From the NCBI GenBank assembly GCA_964565705.1, contig CAZMGD010000026.1:1-43175 (forward strand): a stretch of DNA of 43,175 nt, written 5' to 3'. The stretch comes from CAZMGD01 sp964565705. Its GTDB lineage: Bacteria > Actinomycetota > Acidimicrobiia > Acidimicrobiales > Ilumatobacteraceae. A program made the position numbers and the translations under genes. Shown piece by piece: positions 32,109-40,633 of the stretch; within the stretch, counting starts at the first letter, position 1; each line of letters starts with the position of its first letter. The notes under the pieces are model-generated. The model was not told where the DNA came from and made no database searches. It saw only the letters and a list, made by a program, of their open reading frames with translations.

Positions 32109-34465
32109 CCCGGCGGCTGGAAGACGCCGACCTGCTGGTCGGACGGGCTCGGTTCCTCGACGACCTGCCCCCGGCGTCCGCGTGGGCTGTGTTCGTCAGG
32201 TCGCCGTTCGCCCATGCGCGGATCCGGTCGATCGATACGTCGGCCGCAGTCGCCGCGCCCGGCGTCGTCGGCGTGTTCACCGCGGCCGACCTCGACCTCG
32301 GCCCGGTGCCAGCCCACGCGATGCTGCCGCGCACGTTGGACCGCCCACCGCTCGCCGGTGACACCGCTCGGTTCGTCGGCGAGCCGGTCGCCGTCGTGAT
32401 CGCCACGAGCCGGGCCCAGGCCTGCGACGCGGCCGATGTCGTCGACGTGGACTACGAACCGCTGCCGCCGGTGCTCGACGTGCACCAGGCCGTCGCGGAC
32501 GAAGGTTCGGTCGTGTTCGCGCTGCCGCTCCCCCAGGATGAGCGCGTGCTCGACGCCTGCGCCCACGTCGTCGACGTGCGCGGCGTGAACCAGCGCGTCG
32601 CCAGCGCGCCGATCGAACCCGACGGCGCGCACGTCGAGACCGACGGCGCGCGCCTCGACGTGTGGGCGTCCAGCCAGTGCGTGCACCAGCTCCGCGACAC
32701 GATCGCCGGCTGCCTCGGCATCGACGCCGTGCAGGTGCGGGTCCGGGCGCCGCACGTCGGTGGCGGCTTCGGCGGCAAGTTCGAGCCCTCGCCCGAGGTG
32801 ATCGTCGTCGCCGCCGCTGCTCGCCGCCTCGGTCGTTCGGTGCGCTGGGTGCAGACCCGCACCGAGAACCTGCAGACGATGCCGCACGGACGGGCGCAGC
32901 TCCAGCACGCGCGGCTCGGTCTCGACGCCGACGGGCGGTTCGAGGCATTGTGGATCGACGTCGTCAACGACGCCGGGGCGTACGCGATGGTCGGCTCGCT
33001 GATCGTCAACGCCACCGCGCTGATGTCGGTGGGGCCGTATCGCATCGGACGAGTGGGCGGTGGCGGTCGTTCGGTCTGCACCAATCGCACACCGCTCGGC
33101 GCGTATCGCGGCGCCGGGCGGCCGGAGGCCACGGCGATGCTCGAACGCCTGGTCGACGTCGCCGCCGCCGAGACAGGCGTCGACCCGGTGGACCTGCGCC
33201 GTCACAACCTCGTCACCGCCGACGAGCAGCCGTACACGAGCGCGACCGGGATGACCTATGACAGCGGCGACTACCGCGCCCTCCTGGACGCCGCGGTCGA
33301 GCGCATCGGCTACCGGCAACTCCGCGGCGAGCAGCGAGCCCGCCGAGCCGCGGGCACGACACCACTGCTGGGCATCGGTGTGACGATGTGGTTGGACTGC
33401 ACGCCGATGAACCGCCCGGGCGAGCATGCGTCCGTCGAGCTGGTCGCCGATCCCGGGCATCCGCTGGGCGTGCGCGTGCAGGTGCGCGACGGCGCCAACG
33501 ACCAGGGCCAGGCCCACCGCACGACGTGGGCACTGCTGATCGCCGAGCGCACCGGGCTGCCGCTCGACACCGTGGCGCTCGGCCTCGGCGACACCCGGCT
33601 CGTGCCGTCCGGCGAGGGCACCGGGTCGGCCCGTTCGACGATGCTCGCCGGTGGAGCCGTCGCCGACGCGGCCGCGGTCGTCGCCGATCAGGCCCGAGCT
33701 GTCGCCGCCCACCTCCTCGAGGCTGCGGAGCCGGACATCGTGCTGTCAGCCGAGGGTTGCTCGGTCGCCGGCGCACCGGCCCGCGGCGTGTCGTGGGCCG
33801 ACCTCGTTGCCGCGACGCCCGAGCAGCTGCCCGACGATCTCGTCGAGCGCATCCGCGAGCAACGCCAGCACCTGCCCGGCTTCGGCATCGGCGCCGCCGT
33901 CGACTTCACCCAACCCGGACCGACGTTCCCGTCCGGGTGCCACGCCGCGGTCGTCGAGATCGATCCCGAGACCGGACGCGTGGAACTGCTTCGCTTCGTC
34001 GCCGTCGACGACTGCGGCACCGTGGTGAACCCCGCCGCCGTCGAAGGCCAGCAGCACGGCGGCATCGTGCAGGGCATCGCCCAGGCGCTGTACGAGGAGA
34101 TCGTCCACGACGCCGACGGCAACCCGCTCACCGCGACGTTCGCCGACTACGGAATCCCCTCGGCCGCCGAGGTGCCGAGCCTCGACGTATCCGTGTTGCC
34201 GGCACCGTCGCCGGTCAACCCGCTCGGGGTGAAGGGCATCGGTCAGGCCGGCGCGATCGGTTCGACCGTCGCCGTACAGAACGCCGTGGTCGACGCGCTG
34301 TCGCACGTCGGCGTCCGGCACATCGACCTTCCCCTCACCCCCGAACGGGTCTGGCGAGCGATCGGAGCCGCGTCCCATCCCGCTCCTGCAGTCGGATCGG
34401 TCCCGGGCGGGACCGATCCGACTGCAGGAAGCACGGGGGGACGGCCGCTGGGCGCTACGACGTGA
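32105..34465 (+). CDS. Xanthine dehydrogenase/CoxL-family molybdopterin-binding large subunit
   Basis: The 786-aa protein has the expected architecture and length of the large subunit of molybdenum hydroxylases. RARFLDDLPPASAWAVFVRS opens the first domain, VGGGFGGKFEP is near 220 and AYRGAGR is at 333-339, the active-loop form seen in CoxL form II and related hydroxylases. The catalytic Glu of the C-terminal GxGE motif reads GIGQAGAIG, with Gln714 (codon 34244-34246). The small iron-sulfur and FAD subunits are absent nearby. Start GTG overlaps the AAA+ stop. The last ~26 residues encode a perfect hairpin. It may be inactive or repurposed; the fold assignment is firm. Confidence 0.88.
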   Translation: MTRRLEDADLLVGRARFLDDLPPASAWAVFVRSPFAHARIRSIDTSAAVAAPGVVGVFTAADLDLGPVPAHAMLPRTLDRPPLAGDTARFVGEPVAVVIATSRAQACDAADVVDVDYEPLPPVLDVHQAVADEGSVVFALPLPQDERVLDACAHVVDVRGVNQRVASAPIEPDGAHVETDGARLDVWASSQCVHQLRDTIAGCLGIDAVQVRVRAPHVGGGFGGKFEPSPEVIVVAAAARRLGRSVRWVQTRTENLQTMPHGRAQLQHARLGLDADGRFEALWIDVVNDAGAYAMVGSLIVNATALMSVGPYRIGRVGGGGRSVCTNRTPLGAYRGAGRPEATAMLERLVDVAAAETGVDPVDLRRHNLVTADEQPYTSATGMTYDSGDYRALLDAAVERIGYRQLRGEQRARRAAGTTPLLGIGVTMWLDCTPMNRPGEHASVELVADPGHPLGVRVQVRDGANDQGQAHRTTWALLIAERTGLPLDTVALGLGDTRLVPSGEGTGSARSTMLAGGAVADAAAVVADQARAVAAHLLEAAEPDIVLSAEGCSVAGAPARGVSWADLVAATPEQLPDDLVERIREQRQHLPGFGIGAAVDFTQPGPTFPSGCHAAVVEIDPETGRVELLRFVAVDDCGTVVNPAAVEGQQHGGIVQGIAQALYEEIVHDADGNPLTATFADYGIPSAAEVPSLDVSVLPAPSPVNPLGVKGIGQAGAIGSTVAVQNAVVDALSHVGVRHIDLPLTPERVWRAIGAASHPAPAVGSVPGGTDPTAGSTGGRPLGATT
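34384..34429. terminator. Perfect 21-bp-stem hairpin inside the 3' end of the Mo-hydroxylase gene
   Basis: Arms 34384-34404 and 34409-34429 are complementary over all 21 positions around a GGGC loop. It lies 25 nt after the stop of the minus-strand solute-binding gene and within the plus-strand coding end (residues about 760-775). It most likely terminates the minus-strand gene. No T-run. Confidence 0.6.
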
Positions 34466-36161
34466 AGTAGGCGTCGTCGAAGAAGCTCATCGTGTTGCTG
34501 GCCTGCTGGATGCCGGCGACGTTGTCCTGGTGGATCGTGCGCGACTCGGCGCCGAGCAGGACGACCGACGGCACGGTGGCACTCCACCGCTCCTGGATCG
34601 TGGTCAGCGCGGCGGTGACCTCGGCGTCGCTCGTCGCGACCCGCAGCTCGTCGATCGCTGCGTCCATCTCGGCGTCCTTGGCCCCGCCGAAGTTGGACGG
34701 GCTGGTGCTGTACATGTTGTTGGCGAAGCCGACCCACGAGAGCTCGTCGCTGATGTTCAGGCCCCAGCACGCGGTGTCGAAGTTCTTGTTGGTGATGACC
34801 GCCTCGATCAGCGCCGCGAACGTCGGCACGATCTCCATGTTCAGCGTCAGGCCCGCCGCCGCGGCCTGGGCCTGGATCGCGATCGCCACATCGTCTCGGC
34901 TGGAGTCGCAGATGAAGCGCAGCTCGCCGTTCCAGCCCTCCGCCTTCACCTCGTCGAACAGCGCCTTCGCCGCCGTCGCGTCGGGAGCCGTCGGCTCAGC
35001 GTCACTCGACAGCTGCGAGCCTTCGCCGATCACCGCTCCGGTCGCGTCGCCCGCGCCACCGTTGGCACGCTCGTTGATCGCCTCGGTGTCGAGCGCGAGG
35101 CCGATGCCCTGGCGGATGCGCAAGTCGTTGGCCGGTGAGTCGCTGGCGCCGGCGTTGAGCAGCAGCACGTTGGACGCGTTGACGTAGAGGCCGAAGCCCG
35201 GCACGTCCTGGGTGTCTTCGACCAGCTGCGGGTCGCGCAGCCAGATGACGTCGAAGTCGCCGGTCTGGAACGCCTCGAGGCGAGCCTGGTCGGCGGGTAG
35301 CGGCACGAACCTCAGCTCCTCGATGCACACCGGACCGTCCCAGTAGTCGGTCTTCGCGGTCAGCACCGTGACCTCGCCGGCGGTGTAGGTCGTGAGCTCG
35401 TACGCGCCGGCCCCTGCTCCCGTGACGTCGGCACCGAAGGAGTCGCCGAGGGCATCGGCCACCAACGTGTCGACGATCATGCCCGGCTGCAGTGCGAGCG
35501 TGATCGGGAAGCCCGACCACGACTCGTCGAGGGTCATCGTCAGGGTGGTCGGGTCGACGATGTCGATCGCGGTGATCTTGCGGGTCAGGTTCACGTAGGT
35601 GCTCGTCGCGACCGCCGAGAAGCGCTCGAGGCTGGCCTTGACCGCCGCCGCGTCGAGCGGGTTGCCGCTGCCGAACACGACGCCGTCGCGCAGGGTCAGC
35701 GTCCACACCGTGAAGTCGTCGTTTGGCTCGATCGACTCGGCGATGCGGCCGACGTACTCGTTCGTCTCCGGGTCGAGCTGCAGGAGGGTGTCGTAGATCT
35801 GGGCCACCGCGGTCACGCCGGTGGACTCGGTGCCGGTGACCTTCGCCGGATCCAGCGAGATCGGCTGGCTCGCGCTGCCGTAGGTCAGCGTGCCGCCGAC
35901 CTTGTCGGCGGTGCACTCGCCGGTCTCACCGGCGTCGCCGCCCGAGGTCGTCTCCGTCGTCTCGGCCGTGGTCGTGTCGGCCGAGTCGGTCGATGCCGTG
36001 GTCGTCTCGGTGCCGCCGGCGGCGGTCGTCTCCGGCGCCGCGGTCGTGGCCGCGGCTGCCGTGGTGTCGGACGAGTCGCCCCCGTCGTCGCCGCCACATG
36101 CCGACGCCAGCAGCGCCAGCAGGATCACCGGCACCAACCCTCGTGTCGTTCGCGCTCGCAT
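34455..36161 (-). CDS. ABC transporter solute-binding lipoprotein, family 5 (peptide/nickel/opine type)
   Basis: The 568-aa protein starts with a lipoprotein signal, MRARTTRGLVPVILLALLAS then ACGG, followed by a Thr/Ala-rich linker to about residue 80. The family-5 binding fold follows: GGTLTYGSASQPISLDPAKV near 85-105, ESIEPNDDFTVWTLTLRDGV and the later lobe. It would catch a peptide-like or small organic ligand outside the membrane. No permease or ATPase gene is adjacent, so it is an orphan. The ATG at 36161 has GGAGGGGG upstream. A TetR-type operator matching that of the catabolic operon lies 53 nt upstream, which suggests joint regulation. It converges on the Mo-hydroxylase gene with an 11-nt overlap. 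Confidence 0.88.
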   Translation of the reverse strand: MRARTTRGLVPVILLALLASACGGDDGGDSSDTTAAAATTAAPETTAAGGTETTTASTDSADTTTAETTETTSGGDAGETGECTADKVGGTLTYGSASQPISLDPAKVTGTESTGVTAVAQIYDTLLQLDPETNEYVGRIAESIEPNDDFTVWTLTLRDGVVFGSGNPLDAAAVKASLERFSAVATSTYVNLTRKITAIDIVDPTTLTMTLDESWSGFPITLALQPGMIVDTLVADALGDSFGADVTGAGAGAYELTTYTAGEVTVLTAKTDYWDGPVCIEELRFVPLPADQARLEAFQTGDFDVIWLRDPQLVEDTQDVPGFGLYVNASNVLLLNAGASDSPANDLRIRQGIGLALDTEAINERANGGAGDATGAVIGEGSQLSSDAEPTAPDATAAKALFDEVKAEGWNGELRFICDSSRDDVAIAIQAQAAAAGLTLNMEIVPTFAALIEAVITNKNFDTACWGLNISDELSWVGFANNMYSTSPSNFGGAKDAEMDAAIDELRVATSDAEVTAALTTIQERWSATVPSVVLLGAESRTIHQDNVAGIQQASNTMSFFDDAYFTS

Positions 36162-36213
36162 CCCTACGTTCCCCCTCCGGTCACGTGAGGCCACTCCCCT
36201 GCGGCCTGAGGCT

Positions 36214-36231
36214 AACTAACATACGTTTGTT
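36214..36231 (-). promoter_or_regulatory. Putative TetR-type operator, site 3
   Basis: AACTAACATACGTTTGTT lies 53 nt before the solute-binding lipoprotein start and differs at only 2 of 18 positions from the site at 25994. It also sits directly after the aldolase stop. Confidence 0.55.
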
Positions 36232-36234
36232 CAG

Positions 36235-36948
36235 TCAGCAAGGCAACTCGAACAGGTCGGGGTCGCTGCGACGCAACCTCCGGTAGTTCGCCTCCCACAT
36301 CTGCCGGAGGTAGTACTTCCGGTACATCGCCTTGCCGCCGACAACCTCGTCGTGGAGGATCTCGGTGCCTCCGGCCGCCACGCATTCGAGGTGGTAGCGG
36401 GCACACTTCTCCAGTGTCATCGCCTCGATGATCGCGTGCTCGATCGAGTCGCTGGCCACGATCGCGCCGTGGTTCTTCATGAGTGCGACGCGCTTGTCGC
36501 CGAGGTCGTGGGCCACCTGGGTGTGCGCCTTGTGGCCGTCGTCGAGGTACGTGACCTGCTCGTCGAGGAACAGCACCGCGGCCACGTTGTACATGCCGAC
36601 GGTCGTGTCGAGCGACGAGAGCACGGAGATGTAGTGGGAGTGGAGGTGCACGATGGCGTGCACGTCGGGGCGCAGGCGGTAGATGAGCGCGTGGAAGTTC
36701 ACCGCCGGCGACAGCGCGTGCTCGCCCTCGATCACGCGCAGGTCGAAGTCGAGCTTGGCGATGCCGTCGGGCGACGTCTCGTCGAAGTACTCGAAACCGG
36801 TGACCCAGAACCCGTCGCCCTCGTCGGCACGGGCACTGACGTGGCCGCTGACGTTCGAGTCGCAGCCCTCCCGGTACAGCATCCGCCGGCCGGCGGCGAT
36901 GCGGAACGGCAAGCTGCCCTCGCCGCGGTCGGAGATCGCGATCCCCAT
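36235..36948 (-). CDS. Class II aldolase/adducin family protein
   Basis: The 237-aa protein has the class II aldolase fold: GCDSNVSGHVSARADEGDGF near residue 30-50 and the zinc-binding HLHSHY at about 98-103. A third His is in KNHGAIVASD near 155. Members act as sugar-phosphate aldolases, sugar epimerases or decarboxylases, so the substrate is open. The ATG at 36948 overlaps the upstream amidohydrolase stop by 1 nt (TGATG) and has GGAGG before it. It is the last gene of the FadR-amidohydrolase-aldolase operon, ending just before operator site 3. Confidence 0.87.
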   Translation of the reverse strand: MGIAISDRGEGSLPFRIAAGRRMLYREGCDSNVSGHVSARADEGDGFWVTGFEYFDETSPDGIAKLDFDLRVIEGEHALSPAVNFHALIYRLRPDVHAIVHLHSHYISVLSSLDTTVGMYNVAAVLFLDEQVTYLDDGHKAHTQVAHDLGDKRVALMKNHGAIVASDSIEHAIIEAMTLEKCARYHLECVAAGGTEILHDEVVGGKAMYRKYYLRQMWEANYRRLRRSDPDLFELPC

Positions 36949-38207
36949 CAGAACACCTCCGGATCGGCCACGACGGCCGCGGGAACGGGGTGGTCGAACA
37001 GCTTCGACGCGTTCTCCCACGTGAGCTTGCGGATGTCATCGGCCGGGAAGTGACCGATCTGGGCGTGCAGCAGCTCCTGGGTGTCGGGCCAGGTGCCGTC
37101 CTGGTGCGGGTAGTCCGACTCCAGCATCACGTGCTCGATCCCGATCCGGTGGCGTTGCTCCAGGCCGCACGGGTCGTCGATCGCGCAGAACCAGAAGTTG
37201 CGCTGGAACACCTCCCGCGGGGTGAGGTCGATGCCGACCCACGTGCCGTACATCGCCTGGTAGCGCTCGACGTGCTCCAGGCGGTCCATCAAGCCAGCCA
37301 CCCAGCCGACGCCGCCCTCGGACAGGCAGATCTTGAGGTCCGGGAACCGCACCGGCAGCTTCGAGTACAGCCAGTCCACGGCGGCGAACATCGCCCAGCC
37401 GAAGAACAGCACGCCGATCGTGTCCGCCGGCGCGTCCGACGACGTCATCGGTGCACTCGACGACGAGCCGACGTGCAGGCACAGCACGGTGCCGGTCTCG
37501 GCGCAGGCCTCCATGAACGGGTCCCAGTGGCCGGTGTGCAGCGACGGCAGGCCGAGGCGCTCGGGCAGCTCGGGGAACGTGACCGCGCGGAAGCCGCGCG
37601 CCGCGTTGGCCCGGATCTCGGCCGCGCCGTCCACCGGGTCGAGCAGCCACGGCACCTGGGCGGGGATGATCCGCCCGGGGTGGGTACCGGCCCACTCCTC
37701 CAGGTGCCAGTCGTTGGCGGCCCGCACGACGGCGCGGGCCAGCTCGGTGTCGCTGACGCCGAGCTGGTAGCGCTGACCGGCGAACCCGGCGAGCGACGAC
37801 GGGAAGTTCAGCGAGGCGTACACGCCGTTGAGGTCCATGTCGTGGATGCGGGCGTCGATGTCCCACGCGCCACGGCGCATCTCGTCGAAGCGGGTCGGCT
37901 CGAAGCTCAGCTCGGACTGCGGCCGGCCGACGACCGCGTTCAGCCCGACCTTGTAGTGGCGCTGCCCGTCGTAGGCCCAGAACTCCATGCCGCTGTCGTC
38001 GGTGCGCACCTGCGGCGCGTCATCGACGAAGCGGGCGGGGATGCGCCCTTCGAACATGTGCGGCGGCTCGACGAGGTGGTCGTCGACGGAGATCAGCGTG
38101 TACCGCCGCGGACGGCGCGGCGGGTCGGGCAGGAACGTGACCTGCTCGGGTTTGCTGCCGACGAAGAACCCCGGGCGGGATTCGAGGTCGTCGAAGTTGA
38201 TGGACAT
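36948..38207 (-). CDS. Amidohydrolase family (amidohydrolase 2) protein
   Basis: The 419-aa protein belongs to the same broad family as the one at 22756. It has the early SVDDHLVEPPHMF metal motif (about 40-52), IPAQVPWLLDP, CLHVGSSSSAP with the central His (about 245), LSEGGVGWVAGLMDR and the late acidic motif HVMLESDYPHQDG (about 360-372). This set matches the actinobacterial amidohydrolase-2 proteins of the ACMSD group. It starts 3 nt after the FadR regulator and overlaps the aldolase. It probably acts on a carboxylated or cyclic intermediate; the substrate is unknown. Confidence 0.88.
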   Translation of the reverse strand: MSINFDDLESRPGFFVGSKPEQVTFLPDPPRRPRRYTLISVDDHLVEPPHMFEGRIPARFVDDAPQVRTDDSGMEFWAYDGQRHYKVGLNAVVGRPQSELSFEPTRFDEMRRGAWDIDARIHDMDLNGVYASLNFPSSLAGFAGQRYQLGVSDTELARAVVRAANDWHLEEWAGTHPGRIIPAQVPWLLDPVDGAAEIRANAARGFRAVTFPELPERLGLPSLHTGHWDPFMEACAETGTVLCLHVGSSSSAPMTSSDAPADTIGVLFFGWAMFAAVDWLYSKLPVRFPDLKICLSEGGVGWVAGLMDRLEHVERYQAMYGTWVGIDLTPREVFQRNFWFCAIDDPCGLEQRHRIGIEHVMLESDYPHQDGTWPDTQELLHAQIGHFPADDIRKLTWENASKLFDHPVPAAVVADPEVF

Positions 38208-38210
38208 GGC

Positions 38211-39011
38211 TCAGGCTCCCGGGTTGGAGAAGAGGTGGTCGCGCACGATCTGGGCCCGCACGTCGACGGATGCGACGTCGGCCCGGGCGTGGATGCGCGG
38301 CTCGTGGCGGAGGTGGTCGGCCGCGGCCGCCGTCGCGCCCGCGACATCGCCGGCGGCGATCAGGTCGATCACCCGGGCGTGATCGTCGACCACCGTCTGG
38401 CTCGTCACCGGATCGGGCGAGAGGCTGCGCTCCCTGGTGCTCGCCAGGCCGGCTCGGATGTGCGAGCTCCAGACGTCCTCCAGCGCCCCGCCGATCACCG
38501 CCATCGTCTCCAGGCCGCACCCGCGCACGAGCGCCTCGTGCCAGGCCCGGGCGGTGAGCGCCGCGGCGGTGCCGTCGCCGGCGGCGAGCGCGGCGATGGT
38601 GTCGGCGTGCGCGGCTCGCAACGAGGGCAGCACCGCCCGCTTCCGGTCGCGTCGGCCGGCGCACAGGCCGGCGCAGAGGGGCTCGATCTCGCCGATCGTG
38701 GCCCGCACGTCGGCGAGCGCGACGCGTCGGGCGTTGAGCACCAGCGACAGCGAGTAGGCGACGTTGGTCGGTGTCGGCTCGTGCACCGCCGCACCGCCGA
38801 CGTTGCCGCGCCTGATGCTCAGCAGGCCCTCGGTCTCCAGGATCCTGCAGGCCTCGCGCACGGCCGCCTTGCTGACGTCGAACTCGGCCATCATCTCGTC
38901 CTGGGTCGGCAGCATGCCGTCGTCGCCGGCGAGGATCCGCTCGCGCAGCACGTCGGCGACGGCCTCGGCGGTGTTGACGCGTCGCCGCAGCCCGCGGCGA
39001 GGAAGGGTCAT
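38211..39011 (-). CDS. GntR-family regulator, FadR subfamily (FCD domain)
   Basis: The 266-aa protein has a GntR winged helix in the first 80 residues (DVLRERILAGDDGMLPTQDE, KAAVREACRILETEGLLSIR) and an all-helical FCD ligand domain with the metal-ligand-like His residues in AWHEAL and DDHARVIDLIAAGD. It probably represses its own operon in the absence of a metabolite. The operator at 39022-39040 lies 10 nt upstream of its ATG. The amidohydrolase follows after 3 nt. It lies 18 nt after the metal permease but probably has its own promoter within that gene's end. Confidence 0.9.
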   Translation of the reverse strand: MTLPRRGLRRRVNTAEAVADVLRERILAGDDGMLPTQDEMMAEFDVSKAAVREACRILETEGLLSIRRGNVGGAAVHEPTPTNVAYSLSLVLNARRVALADVRATIGEIEPLCAGLCAGRRDRKRAVLPSLRAAHADTIAALAAGDGTAAALTARAWHEALVRGCGLETMAVIGGALEDVWSSHIRAGLASTRERSLSPDPVTSQTVVDDHARVIDLIAAGDVAGATAAAADHLRHEPRIHARADVASVDVRAQIVRDHLFSNPGA

Positions 39012-39021
39012 CGGCTGAGTG

Positions 39022-39040
39022 GCTATCTTTCAAACATAGC
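39022..39040 (-). promoter_or_regulatory. Palindromic operator of the FadR-like regulator
   Basis: GCTATCTTTCAAACATAGC is a palindrome of 19 nt broken only at positions 6 and 14 and at the centre. It begins 10 nt before the regulator ATG and overlaps the stop codon of the upstream permease gene (39030-39032). Confidence 0.6.
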
Positions 39041-39854
39041 GTGATGAACGGACGCCCTGCACCACGAACGCAGCGGCGAAGCACGCGGCGGCGACGAGCA
39101 CGATGCTCGGGCCGGACTGGATGTCGGCATGGAAGCTGAGGTTCATCCCGACGAAGCCGCTGAGCGCGCCGATGCCCGTCGCCAGGAGCAGCATCCGCGA
39201 GAACGAGCTCGTCAGCATCCGGGCCACGGTGGCGGGGATGACGAGGCTGGCCGCGATCAGGGTGACCCCGAGCACCTGCATGCCGGCCAGGATCGCCGCC
39301 GCGAGCACGATCGTGAGCACGGTCTCGACGAGCACGACGCGGACGCCCGACGCGGCGGCGACGTCCGGATCGAACGTGCTGAACAGTAGCTCGCGATACC
39401 CGAGGAACACCACCGCCACCGCGACCAACGTGAGCAGGACGATCGCCACGACGTCCGTGCGGTCGACGCCGAGGATGCTCCCGAACAGCGCAGCATCGAA
39501 GCTGGTGCCGCGCCGCCCGAAGATCGCGAAGAGGGCGAGGCCGACCGCGAACGATGCCGTGGTGATCACGCCGATCGCCGCATCGGCAGCGATCACCCGC
39601 CGCCGGGTCACGCCGTTGACGAGCAGCGCCGACGCGAGACCCCAGACCCCGGCGCCGAGCACGACGTTGACGCCGAGCAGGGTGCTCGCCGCGAAGCCAC
39701 CGAAGATCGCGTGCGACAGGCCGTGGCCGATGTAGCTCATGCCCTTGAGGACGACGTAGACGCCGATCATCCCGCACAGCGCGCCGGCGACGGTGGCGAC
39801 GATCAGCCCGTTGCGGAAGAACTCGTACTCGAACGGCCGCAGCAGCGTGTCCAT
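39030..39854 (-). CDS. Metal ABC transporter permease (ZnuB/MntB-like)
   Basis: The 274-aa integral membrane protein has eight or so hydrophobic segments and the family patterns VYVVLKGMSYIGHGLSHAIF and VTRRRVIAADAAIGVITTAS, typical of the manganese/zinc/iron chelate permeases. It forms the channel through which the metal passes. The ATG at 39854 overlaps the ATPase stop by 1 nt (TGATG). A TTG two codons earlier is less likely. It is last in the transporter operon. Confidence 0.93.
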   Translation of the reverse strand: MDTLLRPFEYEFFRNGLIVATVAGALCGMIGVYVVLKGMSYIGHGLSHAIFGGFAASTLLGVNVVLGAGVWGLASALLVNGVTRRRVIAADAAIGVITTASFAVGLALFAIFGRRGTSFDAALFGSILGVDRTDVVAIVLLTLVAVAVVFLGYRELLFSTFDPDVAAASGVRVVLVETVLTIVLAAAILAGMQVLGVTLIAASLVIPATVARMLTSSFSRMLLLATGIGALSGFVGMNLSFHADIQSGPSIVLVAAACFAAAFVVQGVRSSRYV

Positions 39855-40633
39855 CAAGAGGCTCGCTTCGGGATGGCGCGCACCTCACCGATCGGGTGCG
39901 CGTGATCGAGCACGACCGGTACGCCGGCGTGGTGTAGCACCACCATCGGGGCCCCGTACGTCTGCTCCAGCACGTCGACGGTCAGCACGTCGAGCGGGCG
40001 ACCGGCGCCGATCACCGTCGTGTTGAGGCAGACGATGTGCGGCAGGTGGGAGGCGATCCCGTTCAGGTCGTGCGTGGTGAGCACGATCGCCGTCCCGGTG
40101 TCGTGGAGGTCGTCGAGCAGGTGGAGGATCTCGTGGCGCGTCCTGGCATCGACCCCCGAGGTCGGCTCGTCCATCAGCAGCAGGTCCGGCTCACCGAGCA
40201 GCGCACGGGCGATGAACACGCGCTGCTGCTGGCCGCCCGACAGCTCGCGGATGTGCCGCCGCGACAGGTCACCGATGCCGAGTCGTTCCAGCACCGCCGC
40301 CGCTCGGGCCTTCTCCCTGCCGCTCGGCCACGGCAGCCGCCGGGCACCGACGCGAGCCATCAACACGCACTCTCCGACGGTCACCGGGAAGCTCCAGTCC
40401 ACCGTCTCGACCTGTGGCACGTAACCGATCCTCAGCCCGGCCCGCCGCTCCACGGTGCCGGTCCGCGGGCGCACACGCCCCAACAGCAGCCGCAGCAGCG
40501 TGGTCTTGCCCGACCCGGACGGCCCGACGATGCCGCTGAAGTGGTGTTCGCCGATCGTCAGGTCGACGTCGTCGAGCACCAGCTGCTCGCGGTACCCGCA
40601 CGACACCCCGGACAGCCGGATCAGGTTCGTCAC
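39854..40633 (-). CDS. Metal ABC transporter ATP-binding protein (ZnuC/MntA-like)
   Basis: The 259-aa ATPase energises uptake. Walker A GPSGSGKT is at 37-44, the signature LSGGQ at 131-135, Walker B LLLMDEP at 151-157 and the switch His in TTHDLN. The sequence YVPQVETVDWSFPVTV and the MDEPTSGVD pattern are those of the zinc/manganese importers. The start is GTG, overlapping the binding-protein stop as GTGA, so translation is coupled. The ion carried cannot be told from sequence. Divergence from a urease operon makes nickel worth considering. Confidence 0.93.
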   Translation of the reverse strand: MTNLIRLSGVSCGYREQLVLDDVDLTIGEHHFSGIVGPSGSGKTTLLRLLLGRVRPRTGTVERRAGLRIGYVPQVETVDWSFPVTVGECVLMARVGARRLPWPSGREKARAAAVLERLGIGDLSRRHIRELSGGQQQRVFIARALLGEPDLLLMDEPTSGVDARTRHEILHLLDDLHDTGTAIVLTTHDLNGIASHLPHIVCLNTTVIGAGRPLDVLTVDVLEQTYGAPMVVLHHAGVPVVLDHAHPIGEVRAIPKRAS

